From: Methanomicrobiales archaeon
GTDB taxonomy: Archaea; Halobacteriota; Methanomicrobia; Methanomicrobiales; Methanospirillaceae
NCBI GenBank assembly: GCA_022841205.1
Contig: JALHCK010000004.1
Coordinates: forward strand, 62,001 to 126,000
Direction of reading: 5' to 3'
DNA length: 64,000 nt
The notes under the pieces were generated by a model. It saw nothing but the letters and a program-made list of their open reading frames with translations, had not been told where the DNA came from and made no database searches. How positions within the stretch are numbered: the stretch's first letter is position 1; the number at the start of each line of letters is the position of its first letter. Shown here piece by piece: positions 1 through 7,550 of the stretch. The position numbers and the translations under genes were made by a program.

Positions 1-127
1 TAATAAACCGCGCGACAAGGGCGTCGATCTCCTGCTGGGTAGGATTTACAGTATGCACCCATGATCCGGCCTCGTAATCATTAATGACCTCGAGTCCCTT
101 CTTTTCGCTTCGGTATATGGTTATCAT
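1..127 (-). CDS. corA: CorA-family Mg2+/Co2+ transporter, N-terminal fragment (runs off the window)
   Basis: The minus strand from an ATG at 125-127 is open to the window edge, giving 42 codons. They begin MITIYRSEKKGLEVI and continue with EAGSWVHTVNPTQQEIDAL. That pattern, a basic opening, then a W-x-x-x-x-P-T/S-x-x-E block, is typical of the start of CorA-type magnesium channels, whose cytoplasmic N-terminal funnel domain begins this way. CorA forms a pentameric channel for divalent cations in the cytoplasmic membrane. The diagnostic GMN motif and two C-terminal membrane helices would lie outside the window, so the assignment rests on the N-terminus alone. The reading frame is intact as far as it can be seen. 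Confidence 0.75.
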   Translation of the reverse strand, partial: MITIYRSEKKGLEVINDYEAGSWVHTVNPTQQEIDALVARFI

Positions 128-567
128 ACTGCTCCCCTGTGCACCTGGACGCTTGCAGGATTCGCCAATGAGTGAAAAACAGGCATACCAAATCCCGTTC
201 TTCCTTGAGATCCCCCCCAACTATCCGTATCTGTCCAGATCTCGTCACCGTATCCGCAAAATAGCTTTCGATTGGTATCCCGGGAAATCACCGGTTTTCG
301 CCTGGAAATGCCCACCAGTCATCTGGTAAGGATGGTCCGGCCTGCCTGCAGCCTCCTGGCATACCGCAATGCAGTCTCTTACACCAATGAGGTTTGAGTT
401 TGAATACGGGCAATACCTGGAATGGCACTTTTTGTAGGATTTTTCTCATCGGGCCCGGGGTGATCGGATTGCGCCTTTATCCTGTATCCGGATTGCCAGG
501 TACCTGTCTGGGTCGCAGGGCGGCCCATTCCCCGTCCACCCCTCTCACCAGGTAATGCAGGAATTTT
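128..567. other. intergenic region, no gene recognised
   Basis: About 440 bases separate the start of the corA-like gene from the end of the aminotransferase gene; both are on the minus strand. Short open frames exist on both strands, but none has a recognisable product, a ribosome binding site or archaeal-type codon use. The right part must hold the 3' end of the aminotransferase transcript and the left part the corA promoter. No convincing repeat or structured RNA was seen. Confidence 0.5.
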
Positions 568-1701
568 TCAGCTCAACCGGCGGATGCGCCGAACGGCTTC
601 CTGTAGCTGGTCAAGAGATGTCGCATAAGACAAACGCTGCCACCCCGGGGTATTGAATGCCGATCCCGGGGTCACGGCAATGTGGCCCGTCTCAAGCCAA
701 TTTTCGGCTGTGGCGATATCGTCTCCGCCAGTTTTCACGTACGCGTAAAATGCGCCATCGGCCGGCGCAACTTCAAATCCCATGAGGAGGAGCTCCTGGA
801 CGAGGTAATCTCTCCTGCGGTTGAATTCCTTTCGCATTATCTCGATGCATTCCTGGTCACCGTTCAATGCTGCGACCCCTCCATACATCGCAAAGGTTGT
901 GGGGTGGCTGATGGAATGCTGTTGAATTTTGGACATCTGGGTGATAATGGGCCGGGGCGCAACAGCCCAGCCAAGCCTCCATCCTGTCATGGCATAGGCC
1001 TTGGAAAACCCGTTGACCGTGATGGTACGTTCAGCCATATCTCCTATCGAGGCGAGCGAGACGTGCTCCTTCCCGTACACGAGCTTTTCGTAAATCTCAT
1101 CAGAGATGGCCAGGATATCAAAATCCATGCAGAGGTCTGCAACCAGCCTGAGCGATGCCCGGTCAAGAACCGCTCCTGAGGGGTTGGAGGGAGAGTTGAT
1201 GATCACCATCCTGGTCTTTGCCGTGACCGCTTCAAGAAGAGTGTCGGTAACCTGAAAGGTCTTTTCGTGCAGGGGGTGGTGAACCGGCCTTCCACCGGCG
1301 AGAATTACGCATGGTTCATAAGAGACCCATGACGGGTCAAGGATGATCGCCTCGTCCCCAGGGTTAAGCACGGCAGTGGCGGCATCGTAGATTGCGTCCT
1401 TTGCGCCGCAGGTTACCAGCACCTGGGAGGGGGTGCACGGAAAACGGTTCTCCATTCGTGTTTTCCCGGCAATAGCGGCCAGGAGTTCCGGGATGCCGTT
1501 GCTCGGGGCATAATGCGTCTTCCCGTTCATGAGCGCCCGGATGCATGCCTCTTTGATATGGGCCGGGGTATCAAAGTCCGGCTCACCGATCGACAGGCTG
1601 ATGACCGCGAGCCCGTTCTGCTGCATCTCCCGGGCCTTTTCCGCGATGGCAAGAGTCGCCGATGGCGCAATACCCGTGACTTTCTCGGAGAGCCCCCTCA
1701 T
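568..1701 (-). CDS. pyridoxal-phosphate aminotransferase, class I (aspartate/aromatic type)
   Basis: A 377-residue fold-type I aminotransferase that should move an amino group between an amino acid and a 2-oxo acid in the cytoplasm. Visible signatures: SIGEPDFDTP near residue 37, the SPSNPSG loop with Asn173, SDEIYE around 200-205, the PLP lysine Lys234 in GFSKAYAMTG, and the substrate-carboxylate arginine in the following WRLG (Arg242). Length is normal for the Igamma subgroup (AspB-like). The ATG at 1699-1701 overlaps the stop of ribH by four bases, so it is translated with the riboflavin genes, although no direct metabolic link is obvious. Substrate cannot be read from sequence; aspartate or an aromatic amino acid is most likely. 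A second class I enzyme at 19828-21003 shares the same core motifs. Confidence 0.93.
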   Translation of the reverse strand: MRGLSEKVTGIAPSATLAIAEKAREMQQNGLAVISLSIGEPDFDTPAHIKEACIRALMNGKTHYAPSNGIPELLAAIAGKTRMENRFPCTPSQVLVTCGAKDAIYDAATAVLNPGDEAIILDPSWVSYEPCVILAGGRPVHHPLHEKTFQVTDTLLEAVTAKTRMVIINSPSNPSGAVLDRASLRLVADLCMDFDILAISDEIYEKLVYGKEHVSLASIGDMAERTITVNGFSKAYAMTGWRLGWAVAPRPIITQMSKIQQHSISHPTTFAMYGGVAALNGDQECIEIMRKEFNRRRDYLVQELLLMGFEVAPADGAFYAYVKTGGDDIATAENWLETGHIAVTPGSAFNTPGWQRLSYATSLDQLQEAVRRIRRLS

Positions 1702-2105
1702 CCCAATCGCTGGACCATCTTGACCGCAGATTCAACGGCACGTCGTGCGTAATCGATCCGCTCACTGGCCTCCACCCGGGTCATTCCCGGGCCTGATATA
1801 CCGAGCGAGACCGGTTTTTCAAATTCGAGGGAGAGATCGATGATCTTCCGGGCCGCGTGCTGGACCACTATCTCGTCGTGCTGGGTTGCCCCTTCGATAA
1901 CGCATCCGATGGTGACGATCGCGTCAACCGAGCCCGCTTTCAGCATCTTTTTAATGGCCAGTGGCATGTCATATGCACCGGGGACATACATGCACTCGGT
2001 AACCTTTGCACCGAGGAACTCCGCATGTTCCCTCCCCTCAATCTCCATCATGTAAGTGATGTCACGGTTGAATTCCGAGACGACAAACCCGAGTTTCACA
2101 CTCAT
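1698..2105 (-). CDS. ribH: 6,7-dimethyl-8-ribityllumazine synthase
   Basis: Penultimate enzyme of riboflavin synthesis: condenses 5-amino-6-ribitylaminouracil with 3,4-dihydroxy-2-butanone 4-phosphate. The 135-residue product has the family landmarks: SEFNRDIT near the start (ribitylaminouracil site), VPGAYDMPLA at 41-50 (equivalent to the PGAxExP segment), and GCVIEGATQHDEI at 68-78 with the catalytic-type His76. The compact length matches archaeal lumazine synthases. It lies 57 bases downstream of ribC on the same strand and overlaps the following aminotransferase by four bases, so ribC, ribH and the two flanking aminotransferases form one apparent transcription unit. Flavin supply also feeds F420 synthesis, for which other genes occur in this window. 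Confidence 0.95.
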   Translation of the reverse strand: MSVKLGFVVSEFNRDITYMMEIEGREHAEFLGAKVTECMYVPGAYDMPLAIKKMLKAGSVDAIVTIGCVIEGATQHDEIVVQHAARKIIDLSLEFEKPVSLGISGPGMTRVEASERIDYARRAVESAVKMVQRLG

Positions 2106-2162
2106 ATCGATTTCCTGCCTGTTTATGTCCTACCTGCTCATTCATAAACCGATTCCTCTCCA

Positions 2163-2624
2163 TCACCTGCGGGCCGGGCCGGCATCGGGGAATCCCTGTC
2201 GCTGCCCTGTTCCGGCTTCCCGGGTGAGTTCTTCGGGATGGAATGCCATTTTGATCGCATTGCGGGCATGCTCCCTTGTCCGCTGCTCTGCGAGCCATGC
2301 CAGTTCCCGGTCATCGGCTGCCTCGTCCTCGTGGACAAAGACCTCGATTATGTGGGTATTGGTCATCAGCTGGCATGCTATCAGGCCCTGTGATGCTTCA
2401 TGGGCGCACAACCGGTCCTTCTCCTTTCCGCCCGGCATGCCAAGCGCCATAACTATGCCGCATTTCCGCTCTTCGATCAGCTTTTTGCAGGCAACGGGAA
2501 GATCCTTGATCCCCGGGACGGTGACGCGCTCGATGGCCACGCTGGCCTGTTTTTTCAGCTCGTCAATGGCAACCGCACCCATGTTGACCCTGGCAAACGT
2601 TGTATCGGCAACTCCGATCTTCAT
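2163..2624 (-). CDS. ribC: riboflavin synthase, archaeal type
   Basis: Last step of riboflavin synthesis: dismutation of two 6,7-dimethyl-8-ribityllumazine molecules to riboflavin and aminoribitylaminouracil. The 153-residue protein is the archaeal RibC type, which is related to lumazine synthase and unlike the bacterial two-barrel RibE. Visible features are MKIGVADTTFARVNMG at the start, RVTVPGIKDLPVACKKL in the PG-x-K-D-L-P region, GMPGGKEKD, and the ECxxG-like segment replaced by HEASQGLIACQL. The start codon overlaps the stop of the upstream class V aminotransferase by four bases. Co-location with ribH supports the call. The last 20 or so residues are Gly/Arg/Pro-rich and are likely a flexible tail. 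Confidence 0.93.
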   Translation of the reverse strand: MKIGVADTTFARVNMGAVAIDELKKQASVAIERVTVPGIKDLPVACKKLIEERKCGIVMALGMPGGKEKDRLCAHEASQGLIACQLMTNTHIIEVFVHEDEAADDRELAWLAEQRTREHARNAIKMAFHPEELTREAGTGQRQGFPDAGPARR

Positions 2625-3751
2625 CCGAGCACCCCGCAGGCAGCAGAGACGCCGTCTTCCCGGGGACTATACCCATGGATACGGAGTGCGTGCTGCACGG
2701 CGGCGAGCGTGGCGAGGATTTCTGGAGCGCCGGTCGCGCCCATGGTCCCTATCCGGAAGATCCTGCCCTTGAGATGGTCCTGTCCACCGGCTATCTCGAT
2801 GCCCAGTTTCTTAATGGTCCCGCGGAACTCGCTGTCCTGTATCCCGGAGGGGAGCTTTACCGCCGTTACAGTGTTCGAATAGGCATGGTCCCGGTCAAGT
2901 TCGGGGAGAAGGTCAAGCCCCCATGCTTTCGCCGCCATGCGAACCGCCTCTGAGTTTCTCCGGTGGCGGGCGATGCGCGGGGCGAGGCCTTCCTCTTCGA
3001 TGATCAGGCATGCTTCCCGAAGCGCCAGAAAGAGCGGGACGGCCGGAGTATACGGGGTCTCCATCACTTTGGCCCCGGCACTCTTCCGGTACGAGGCAAG
3101 GTCAAGATAGTAAGGGCGTTCGGGAGAGATTCGCTCCCATGCCCGTTCACTAACCGAGACCGCCGAAAGCCCTGCCGGAGCAGCAAGGCATTTTTGTGAG
3201 CCGGTCACCACCACATCCGCTCCCCACGCGTCTGCCCTGACCTCGTCTCCTCCAATCGAAGTGATCCCATCCATCACGAAGAGTGCATCGTGTTTCCTGG
3301 CGAGTTTCCCGACTATTTCAGCAGGGTTCAGGATACCGGCAGAAGTCTCATTGTGGACAAGTGTCACCATCTCGGCTCCAGCGGTGAGTCGATCTTCCAG
3401 CGATGCAATATCAAGCGGGGTCCCCCATTCCGAGGCGATCTCGTGGGCAGTCCCGTATCGCTGGGCAATCTTGTACATGCGTTCGCCAAACTTGCCGTTC
3501 ACGAGGCAGGCGATCTCCCTTCCCCGTCCGAAATTGGCTACCGCTGCCTCCATTCCCGCCGTTCCCGACCCGCTGATGACGAAGAGCTCGTTCTTCGTGC
3601 GGAATATCTCTTTTAACACCCGTACACAATCGGCATATATACTGCCGAACTCGGCCCCCCGGTGATTGATGGCCTGTCGTACCATCGCCATTCGAACCCG
3701 TTCCGGCATAGGAACCGGCCCGGGAAGCATCAAGAGCGGTTCTTTTTCCAT
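2621..3751 (-). CDS. class V aminotransferase (alanine-glyoxylate / serine-pyruvate type)
   Basis: A 376-residue PLP enzyme of the alanine:glyoxylate / serine:pyruvate aminotransferase family. Motifs: LMLPGPVPMPERV at the N-terminus, SGSGTAGMEA around 60-69, HNETSAGILNP around 133-143, the DGITSIGGDE loop with Asp161 that pairs with the PLP ring nitrogen, and TGSQKCL with the Schiff-base Lys187. Related archaeal enzymes have been linked to serine/glycine interconversion, and some methanogen homologues to aspartate or phosphoserine use, so the substrate is left open. It is the first gene of the leftward unit continuing into ribC and ribH by a four-base overlap. A 40-base divergent spacer separates it from purE, so both promoters must sit close together there. 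Confidence 0.9.
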   Translation of the reverse strand: MEKEPLLMLPGPVPMPERVRMAMVRQAINHRGAEFGSIYADCVRVLKEIFRTKNELFVISGSGTAGMEAAVANFGRGREIACLVNGKFGERMYKIAQRYGTAHEIASEWGTPLDIASLEDRLTAGAEMVTLVHNETSAGILNPAEIVGKLARKHDALFVMDGITSIGGDEVRADAWGADVVVTGSQKCLAAPAGLSAVSVSERAWERISPERPYYLDLASYRKSAGAKVMETPYTPAVPLFLALREACLIIEEEGLAPRIARHRRNSEAVRMAAKAWGLDLLPELDRDHAYSNTVTAVKLPSGIQDSEFRGTIKKLGIEIAGGQDHLKGRIFRIGTMGATGAPEILATLAAVQHALRIHGYSPREDGVSAACGVLG

Positions 3752-3770
3752 TGTATCAGCCCCATAGTAT

Positions 3771-3779
3771 TTTTATAAC
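3771..3779 (+). promoter_or_regulatory. probable TATA box of purE
   Basis: The short divergent spacer contains an A/T stretch reading tttttataa. An archaeal TATA box at this place would put the transcription start about 22-27 bases on, at or just before the ATG at 3798, implying a leaderless purE transcript. Inferred from spacing only. Confidence 0.4.
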
Positions 3780-3797
3780 CACGGGATATAAGTGTGG

Positions 3798-4196
3798 ATG
3801 GCACATCACATGGTCGAAGTCGCCATTCTCGCCGGATCCGCTTCAGATTCCCCTGTGGTGGAAAGAACCGCGGCAGTCCTGAAAGAGAACGGGATCAGTT
3901 ACGAGGCCCGGATCATCTCGGCCCACCGCGAGCCCGACGCCCTCGATGAGTTTGTCAGGTCGAGTGGCTGCAAGGTCTTTATCACCATTGCCGGGCTCTC
4001 GGCGGCTCTCCCGGGGATCGTCGCATCGAAAACGAGCCGCCCGGTCATAGGTGTCCCGGTCAGCGGGAAGCTGATGGGGTTTGATGCCCTGCTCTCGATC
4101 GCCCAGATGCCAAAAGGAGTTCCGGTAGCCTGTGTCGGCATCGATAACGGCGAAAATGCTGCACTGCTTGCCATAAGGATCCTTTCCATAAAGTAA
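3798..4196 (+). CDS. purE: N5-carboxyaminoimidazole ribonucleotide mutase / AIR carboxylase catalytic subunit
   Basis: Purine synthesis step producing 4-carboxy-5-aminoimidazole ribonucleotide. The protein opens with VEVAILAGSASDSPVVE, the phosphate-binding S-x-S-D loop, and has ISAHREPDALDEF, the PurE active-site His segment (usually SAHRTP). Further landmarks are the glycine-rich GLSAALPGIVASKT and RPVIGVPVSG. About 132 residues is a little shorter than bacterial PurE (160), normal for minimal archaeal forms. A GTG (3792), ATG (3798) and ATG (3810) are all possible starts; 3798 is preferred because the likely TATA box fits a leaderless start there. No purK lies next to it. It is transcribed away from the riboflavin-linked unit. 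Confidence 0.93.
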   Translation: MAHHMVEVAILAGSASDSPVVERTAAVLKENGISYEARIISAHREPDALDEFVRSSGCKVFITIAGLSAALPGIVASKTSRPVIGVPVSGKLMGFDALLSIAQMPKGVPVACVGIDNGENAALLAIRILSIK

Positions 4197-4428
4197 CGCA
4201 GGTGTTTTTCACTTCGGCACCAGGGGGGGGTATCCTCCAGGAGGATTTCCGGGTAGGCTCTTTCCTGCATCAGATATTACCGGATCCAAATGGGGATTGT
4301 GCCCTGAACCTCTTCGTGTGGAAGTATCCTTAAAAACCGTTCTCTTTCCCAATTTCCGCTCAACCGGACGGGTAAACCTGGTCGGTACAGTGGTGTGGCC
4401 GGTCTGAAAAAAAGAGGCGGTGGAAGGC

Positions 4429-5712
4429 TTACGATTTTTTTGCCCGTTGTTCTTCCCCGAAAATTTCCTGCATCATCCTGACCGCACACAGGTCTCCGCA
4501 CATGGAGCAGGTATCAAGCTCCCCGTCCCTTGCGTGGATGTCCCTTGCCACATCCGGGAACAGGGCAAGTCTGAACTGCTCGGGCCAATCGAGTCTCCTC
4601 CTTGCCTCGGCCATCTGCCGCTCGCGGGGCATCTTGTAGCCGTCTTTTATCCGGACCGTATCACCGACATGGGCGGCAATCTTTGCCATGCGGGTTCCCT
4701 CGATGATGTCCCCGACAAGCGGAAGTGCCAGGTGTTCGCTTGGGGAGACCATGCATAGGAAATCGGCGCCGTGCATGCAGGCCACCGCACCCCCGATAGT
4801 TGCCGCCACATGATCGTAGCCGGGTGCGATATCTGTGACAAGAGGGCCGAGGAGATAGAGAGGAGCATCGTTGGAGAGCTCCTTCATGATCCGGACATTG
4901 TAGCCGATCTGGTCGAGAGGGATATGCCCCGGCCCTTCAATCATTCTCTGGACTCCGGCGGCCAGTGCTTTTCCGGCCATCCTTCCAAGGTTCAGGTACT
5001 CAACAGCCTTGGCATGCCGGTCTGCATCCTGGAGGCATCCGGGCCGCATCCCGTCTCCAAGGCTTGCAACGACCCCATGCTCAGCCAGGATTTCGAGGAG
5101 GTAATCGAACTCGGCCGCAAGCGGATTCTCCTCCCCTGTAACAGTCATCATCGCCACATGAAATGCGCCACCGCGTGAAACAACAGGGAGGATGCGGGGA
5201 TCATTGTGAAGGTCGGCGAGCGCCTCGCGGTTCACTCCGCAGTGGAGCGTCAGAAAATCCACACCGTCCCTGCAGTGTTCCCGGATCACAGAGAAGAGGA
5301 GGTCGGCATCGACATCGGCCGCATTTCCTGCCCGTCGGACCGCCTCGTAGATGGGAACTGTTCCCAGGCACACGCCAAGAGAGAGGAGGTCTTTCCTGAT
5401 AGTGCGGAGATCCCCCCCTGTTGAGAGATCCATCAGGGTATCAGCACCATTCGCGATCGCTGCAGCGGCCTTCTGCTTCTCAAGCCCGGGATCGCATCGC
5501 TCTCCCGATGTCCCGACATTGACGTTGACCTTGACACGGCAGCCTTCACCGATGGCGCAGACAGCGTGCTGCCGCACGGGGTTTGCCGGGATTACCACAT
5601 GCCCACGGGCTACTGCACGAGCGAAGTTGCGGGGATTTGCCCCTTCCTGGCGCGCGGCCGCTTCTACCAGGGGAGGTATGCCGGCGATACACTCCTGGAT
5701 GAGGGTACGCAT
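4429..5712 (-). CDS. thiC: phosphomethylpyrimidine synthase ThiC
   Basis: Radical SAM enzyme that rearranges 5-aminoimidazole ribotide to the pyrimidine moiety of thiamin. The 427-residue protein has NVNVGTSGERCD, ALMDLSTGGDL-type segment (ADTLMDLSTGGD), LTLHCGVNREAL, VSRGG, IEGPGHIPLDQI and LVTDIAPGYDH, all hallmark ThiC blocks. The C-terminal cluster motif is CSMCGDLC near the end, a CX2CX3C spacing where many bacterial ThiC proteins show CX2CX4C. The protein lacks the long bacterial N-terminal extension, normal for archaea. It is monocistronic by position, with a 35-base divergent spacer to the next gene. I saw no obvious TPP riboswitch in that short spacer. Confidence 0.96.
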   Translation of the reverse strand: MRTLIQECIAGIPPLVEAAARQEGANPRNFARAVARGHVVIPANPVRQHAVCAIGEGCRVKVNVNVGTSGERCDPGLEKQKAAAAIANGADTLMDLSTGGDLRTIRKDLLSLGVCLGTVPIYEAVRRAGNAADVDADLLFSVIREHCRDGVDFLTLHCGVNREALADLHNDPRILPVVSRGGAFHVAMMTVTGEENPLAAEFDYLLEILAEHGVVASLGDGMRPGCLQDADRHAKAVEYLNLGRMAGKALAAGVQRMIEGPGHIPLDQIGYNVRIMKELSNDAPLYLLGPLVTDIAPGYDHVAATIGGAVACMHGADFLCMVSPSEHLALPLVGDIIEGTRMAKIAAHVGDTVRIKDGYKMPRERQMAEARRRLDWPEQFRLALFPDVARDIHARDGELDTCSMCGDLCAVRMMQEIFGEEQRAKKS

Positions 5713-5747
5713 AAGAGAGATGTGGTTGGTGTTCCTTATTAGTAAAC

Positions 5748-6350
5748 ATGCCAGTCACCTGGATCCCCGGCAGGGGCTATTTCGGGAATGCCTACGTTGT
5801 CGGATCGGTGCTAATCGACGCAGGCGTTCTTCCGTCGGCCATCGAACCGTACAAAGAGGATATCGATACCATCGTTCTCACACACTGCCATTTTGATCAT
5901 ACGGCGTACACGCGGGAGATCGCGTACCTTTGTTCGGCATCGGTATCAATCCACCCGCTCGATGCTCCGGGGCTCATGCAGGAGGAATTGAGCCTCTCCC
6001 TCCATTTCGGTTCACGACCACCAGGCATTTCACCAGGCCGGCTCCTCTCGGACGGCGACCGCATCGGGCCGCTCACCGTTCTCCATACCCCGGGGCACAC
6101 GCCCGGGAGCATCTGCCTCTTTCTCGAAGAGGAGCGTGCGCTGATATCAGGCGATACGGTATTCACCGATGGAGGGTTCGGAAGGTATGATTTCCCTGGT
6201 GGCAGCCGGGCTGCGCTGTCCCGCTCCATCGGCCGGCTTGCATCGCTCGATGTTGAAGGTCTCTATCCCGGTCATGGATCTCCGGTCCACCACAACGGCA
6301 GGCGACACATTGAAGCCGCACTGCAGGCTCTGCAGGCAGGATATGGTTAG
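5748..6350 (+). CDS. metallo-beta-lactamase-fold hydrolase
   Basis: A 200-residue metallo-hydrolase. The metal-binding motif HCHFDH is at residues 46-51, with further ligands in HTPGHTPGS (His113, His117), SGDTVF (Asp136) and YPGHGSP (His176). That full set suggests an active dinuclear zinc or iron centre, with overall glyoxalase II/RNase Z-like topology. The protein ends without an extra nucleic-acid domain, so a small-molecule thioester or lactone hydrolase is the simplest guess; the true substrate is unknown. Its last eight bases overlap the start of the DUF123 gene, so the two are translationally coupled. The N-terminus PVTWIPGRGYFGNAYVV is a usual beginning of the fold. Confidence 0.9.
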   Translation: MPVTWIPGRGYFGNAYVVGSVLIDAGVLPSAIEPYKEDIDTIVLTHCHFDHTAYTREIAYLCSASVSIHPLDAPGLMQEELSLSLHFGSRPPGISPGRLLSDGDRIGPLTVLHTPGHTPGSICLFLEEERALISGDTVFTDGGFGRYDFPGGSRAALSRSIGRLASLDVEGLYPGHGSPVHHNGRRHIEAALQALQAGYG

Positions 6351-6783
6351 CGGGACCTACTGCCTGGTTCTCCGCAACCGGCAGTGCAGCACACGGGTGG
6401 GTGCTCTTGGGGTCCTTGACTTTTCGGAGGGATGGCACGTATATGTCGGTTCTGCCCAGGGGGCTGCCGGGCTCTCCCGGGTGGCAAGACACATCAGGGT
6501 GGCGGGCAAAGGTACTGCCTCCCCCCGGTGGCATATCGATTATCTCCTGGTTCATCCGGAGTTCTCCCTTGCCGCAGCTGTCTGTGCAGTGACTGGAGAC
6601 CGGGAGAGCGAATGCGCTGTTGCCCGGATACTCGGGGGGGTTCCGGTGCCGGGCTTTGGGTGCAGCGACTGCCGGTGCGCATCCCATCTCTTTTATTTTT
6701 CTTCAAATCCCGAAAACGACATAATTTCCACACTTTCATCACTCGGTCTTTCTGCATCTATCAAAACTATCAATAAGTCGTAA
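6343..6783 (+). CDS. DUF123 / GIY-YIG-like endonuclease domain protein
   Basis: The start is the ATG at 6343-6345, overlapping the preceding gene by eight bases; the open frame extends upstream, but that part only mirrors the metallo-hydrolase gene. The resulting 146-residue protein begins MVSGTYCLVL and contains WHVYVGSAQG (a GIY-YIG-like beta-hairpin core), LSRVARHIR and RWHIDYLLVHPE. These are the conserved blocks of DUF123, a family of small archaeal and bacterial proteins related to Uri-type GIY-YIG nucleases, sometimes fused to endonuclease III. A DNA-repair nuclease role is known only by family analogy. The Cys-rich segment FGCSDCRCASHLF is conserved in DUF123 too, and may bind metal. 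Confidence 0.85.
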   Translation: MVSGTYCLVLRNRQCSTRVGALGVLDFSEGWHVYVGSAQGAAGLSRVARHIRVAGKGTASPRWHIDYLLVHPEFSLAAAVCAVTGDRESECAVARILGGVPVPGFGCSDCRCASHLFYFSSNPENDIISTLSSLGLSASIKTINKS

Positions 6784-6798
6784 GGTGAGTACACGATC

Positions 6799-7350
6799 AT
6801 GACGGTGCTGGGCATCTCGGGGAGCATGCGCAAGGATGGGAACACTTCGTTGCTGGTCAAAACAGTCCTTGAACAGTGTGAAAAGGCTGGGATCGAGACC
6901 GAATTCATATCGCTTGCCGGGAAGAAGATCAATCCCTGTCTTGGCTGCGAAAAGTGCAAGGAGAACGACTGGTGCATTATCCAGAACGATGACTGGGGGG
7001 CCATAATGGAGAAGGTCCTGGAAGCCGAGGTGCTGGTTATCGGTTCACCGACCTACTACTATGACGTCTGCGGGCATGTCAAGAACTTCATCGATCGGAG
7101 CTATTCGCTCTACCACCGCCGGCAGCTTGCCGGAAGAAAGGCAGCCGCAGTGGCGGTCTGCTCCAACAAGGGCGGTGCCCGGACCATCCAGACGCTTGAA
7201 GGCTTCCTCAACAGCCACGAGTTCTCATATCTTGGCTGGGTCAGGGGGAAGGGCTATCTTGAAGGGGATATCACCAAGGACACACGTGCCCTGAAAAAAG
7301 CACGGGAGATTGGAGACAAAATCGTCAAATTGCTCAAACCCCAGGACTGA
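6799..7350 (+). CDS. iron-sulfur flavoprotein (NADPH-dependent FMN reductase-like)
   Basis: A 183-residue flavodoxin-fold protein. GISGSMRKDGNTS at the start binds the FMN phosphate, and GSPTYYYDVCGHVKNFIDR is the second flavin loop. Between them is a compact cysteine motif, CLGCEKCKENDWC at 47-59 (CX2CX2CX5C), characteristic of the archaeal Isf family, which holds a [4Fe-4S] cluster next to FMN and passes electrons from ferredoxin in Methanosarcina. Methanogens often carry several Isf copies for oxidative-stress or electron-transfer roles; the partner here is not evident. It is 15 bases downstream of the DUF123 gene and may share its transcript. Confidence 0.9.
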   Translation: MTVLGISGSMRKDGNTSLLVKTVLEQCEKAGIETEFISLAGKKINPCLGCEKCKENDWCIIQNDDWGAIMEKVLEAEVLVIGSPTYYYDVCGHVKNFIDRSYSLYHRRQLAGRKAAAVAVCSNKGGARTIQTLEGFLNSHEFSYLGWVRGKGYLEGDITKDTRALKKAREIGDKIVKLLKPQD

Positions 7351-7550
7351 CCTTTCCCAGCTCTTTTTAATATGGAAACGGCCCAGTCATTTTGGCATTA
7401 ATAACCATATCCCGGTTTTCCTCGGAGAGGCATGTAGTCATAAGATTTTATTTGCGTTTCAATCAGTAAATCTGCGTCACTCATTGAACCATGTGGCTTT
7501 TTTCAGGACGTCCCTGCTACTGGTTTTTCACGTTTCTTTCGACAGCGCTG

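Noticed and set aside
84..329. Plus-strand 81-codon frame at the left end
   Set aside because: Overlaps the real corA start in antisense and continues without any recognisable feature.
5713..5747. TPP riboswitch upstream of thiC
   Set aside because: The spacer is only 35 bases, too short for the aptamer, and no conserved thi-box sequence is seen.
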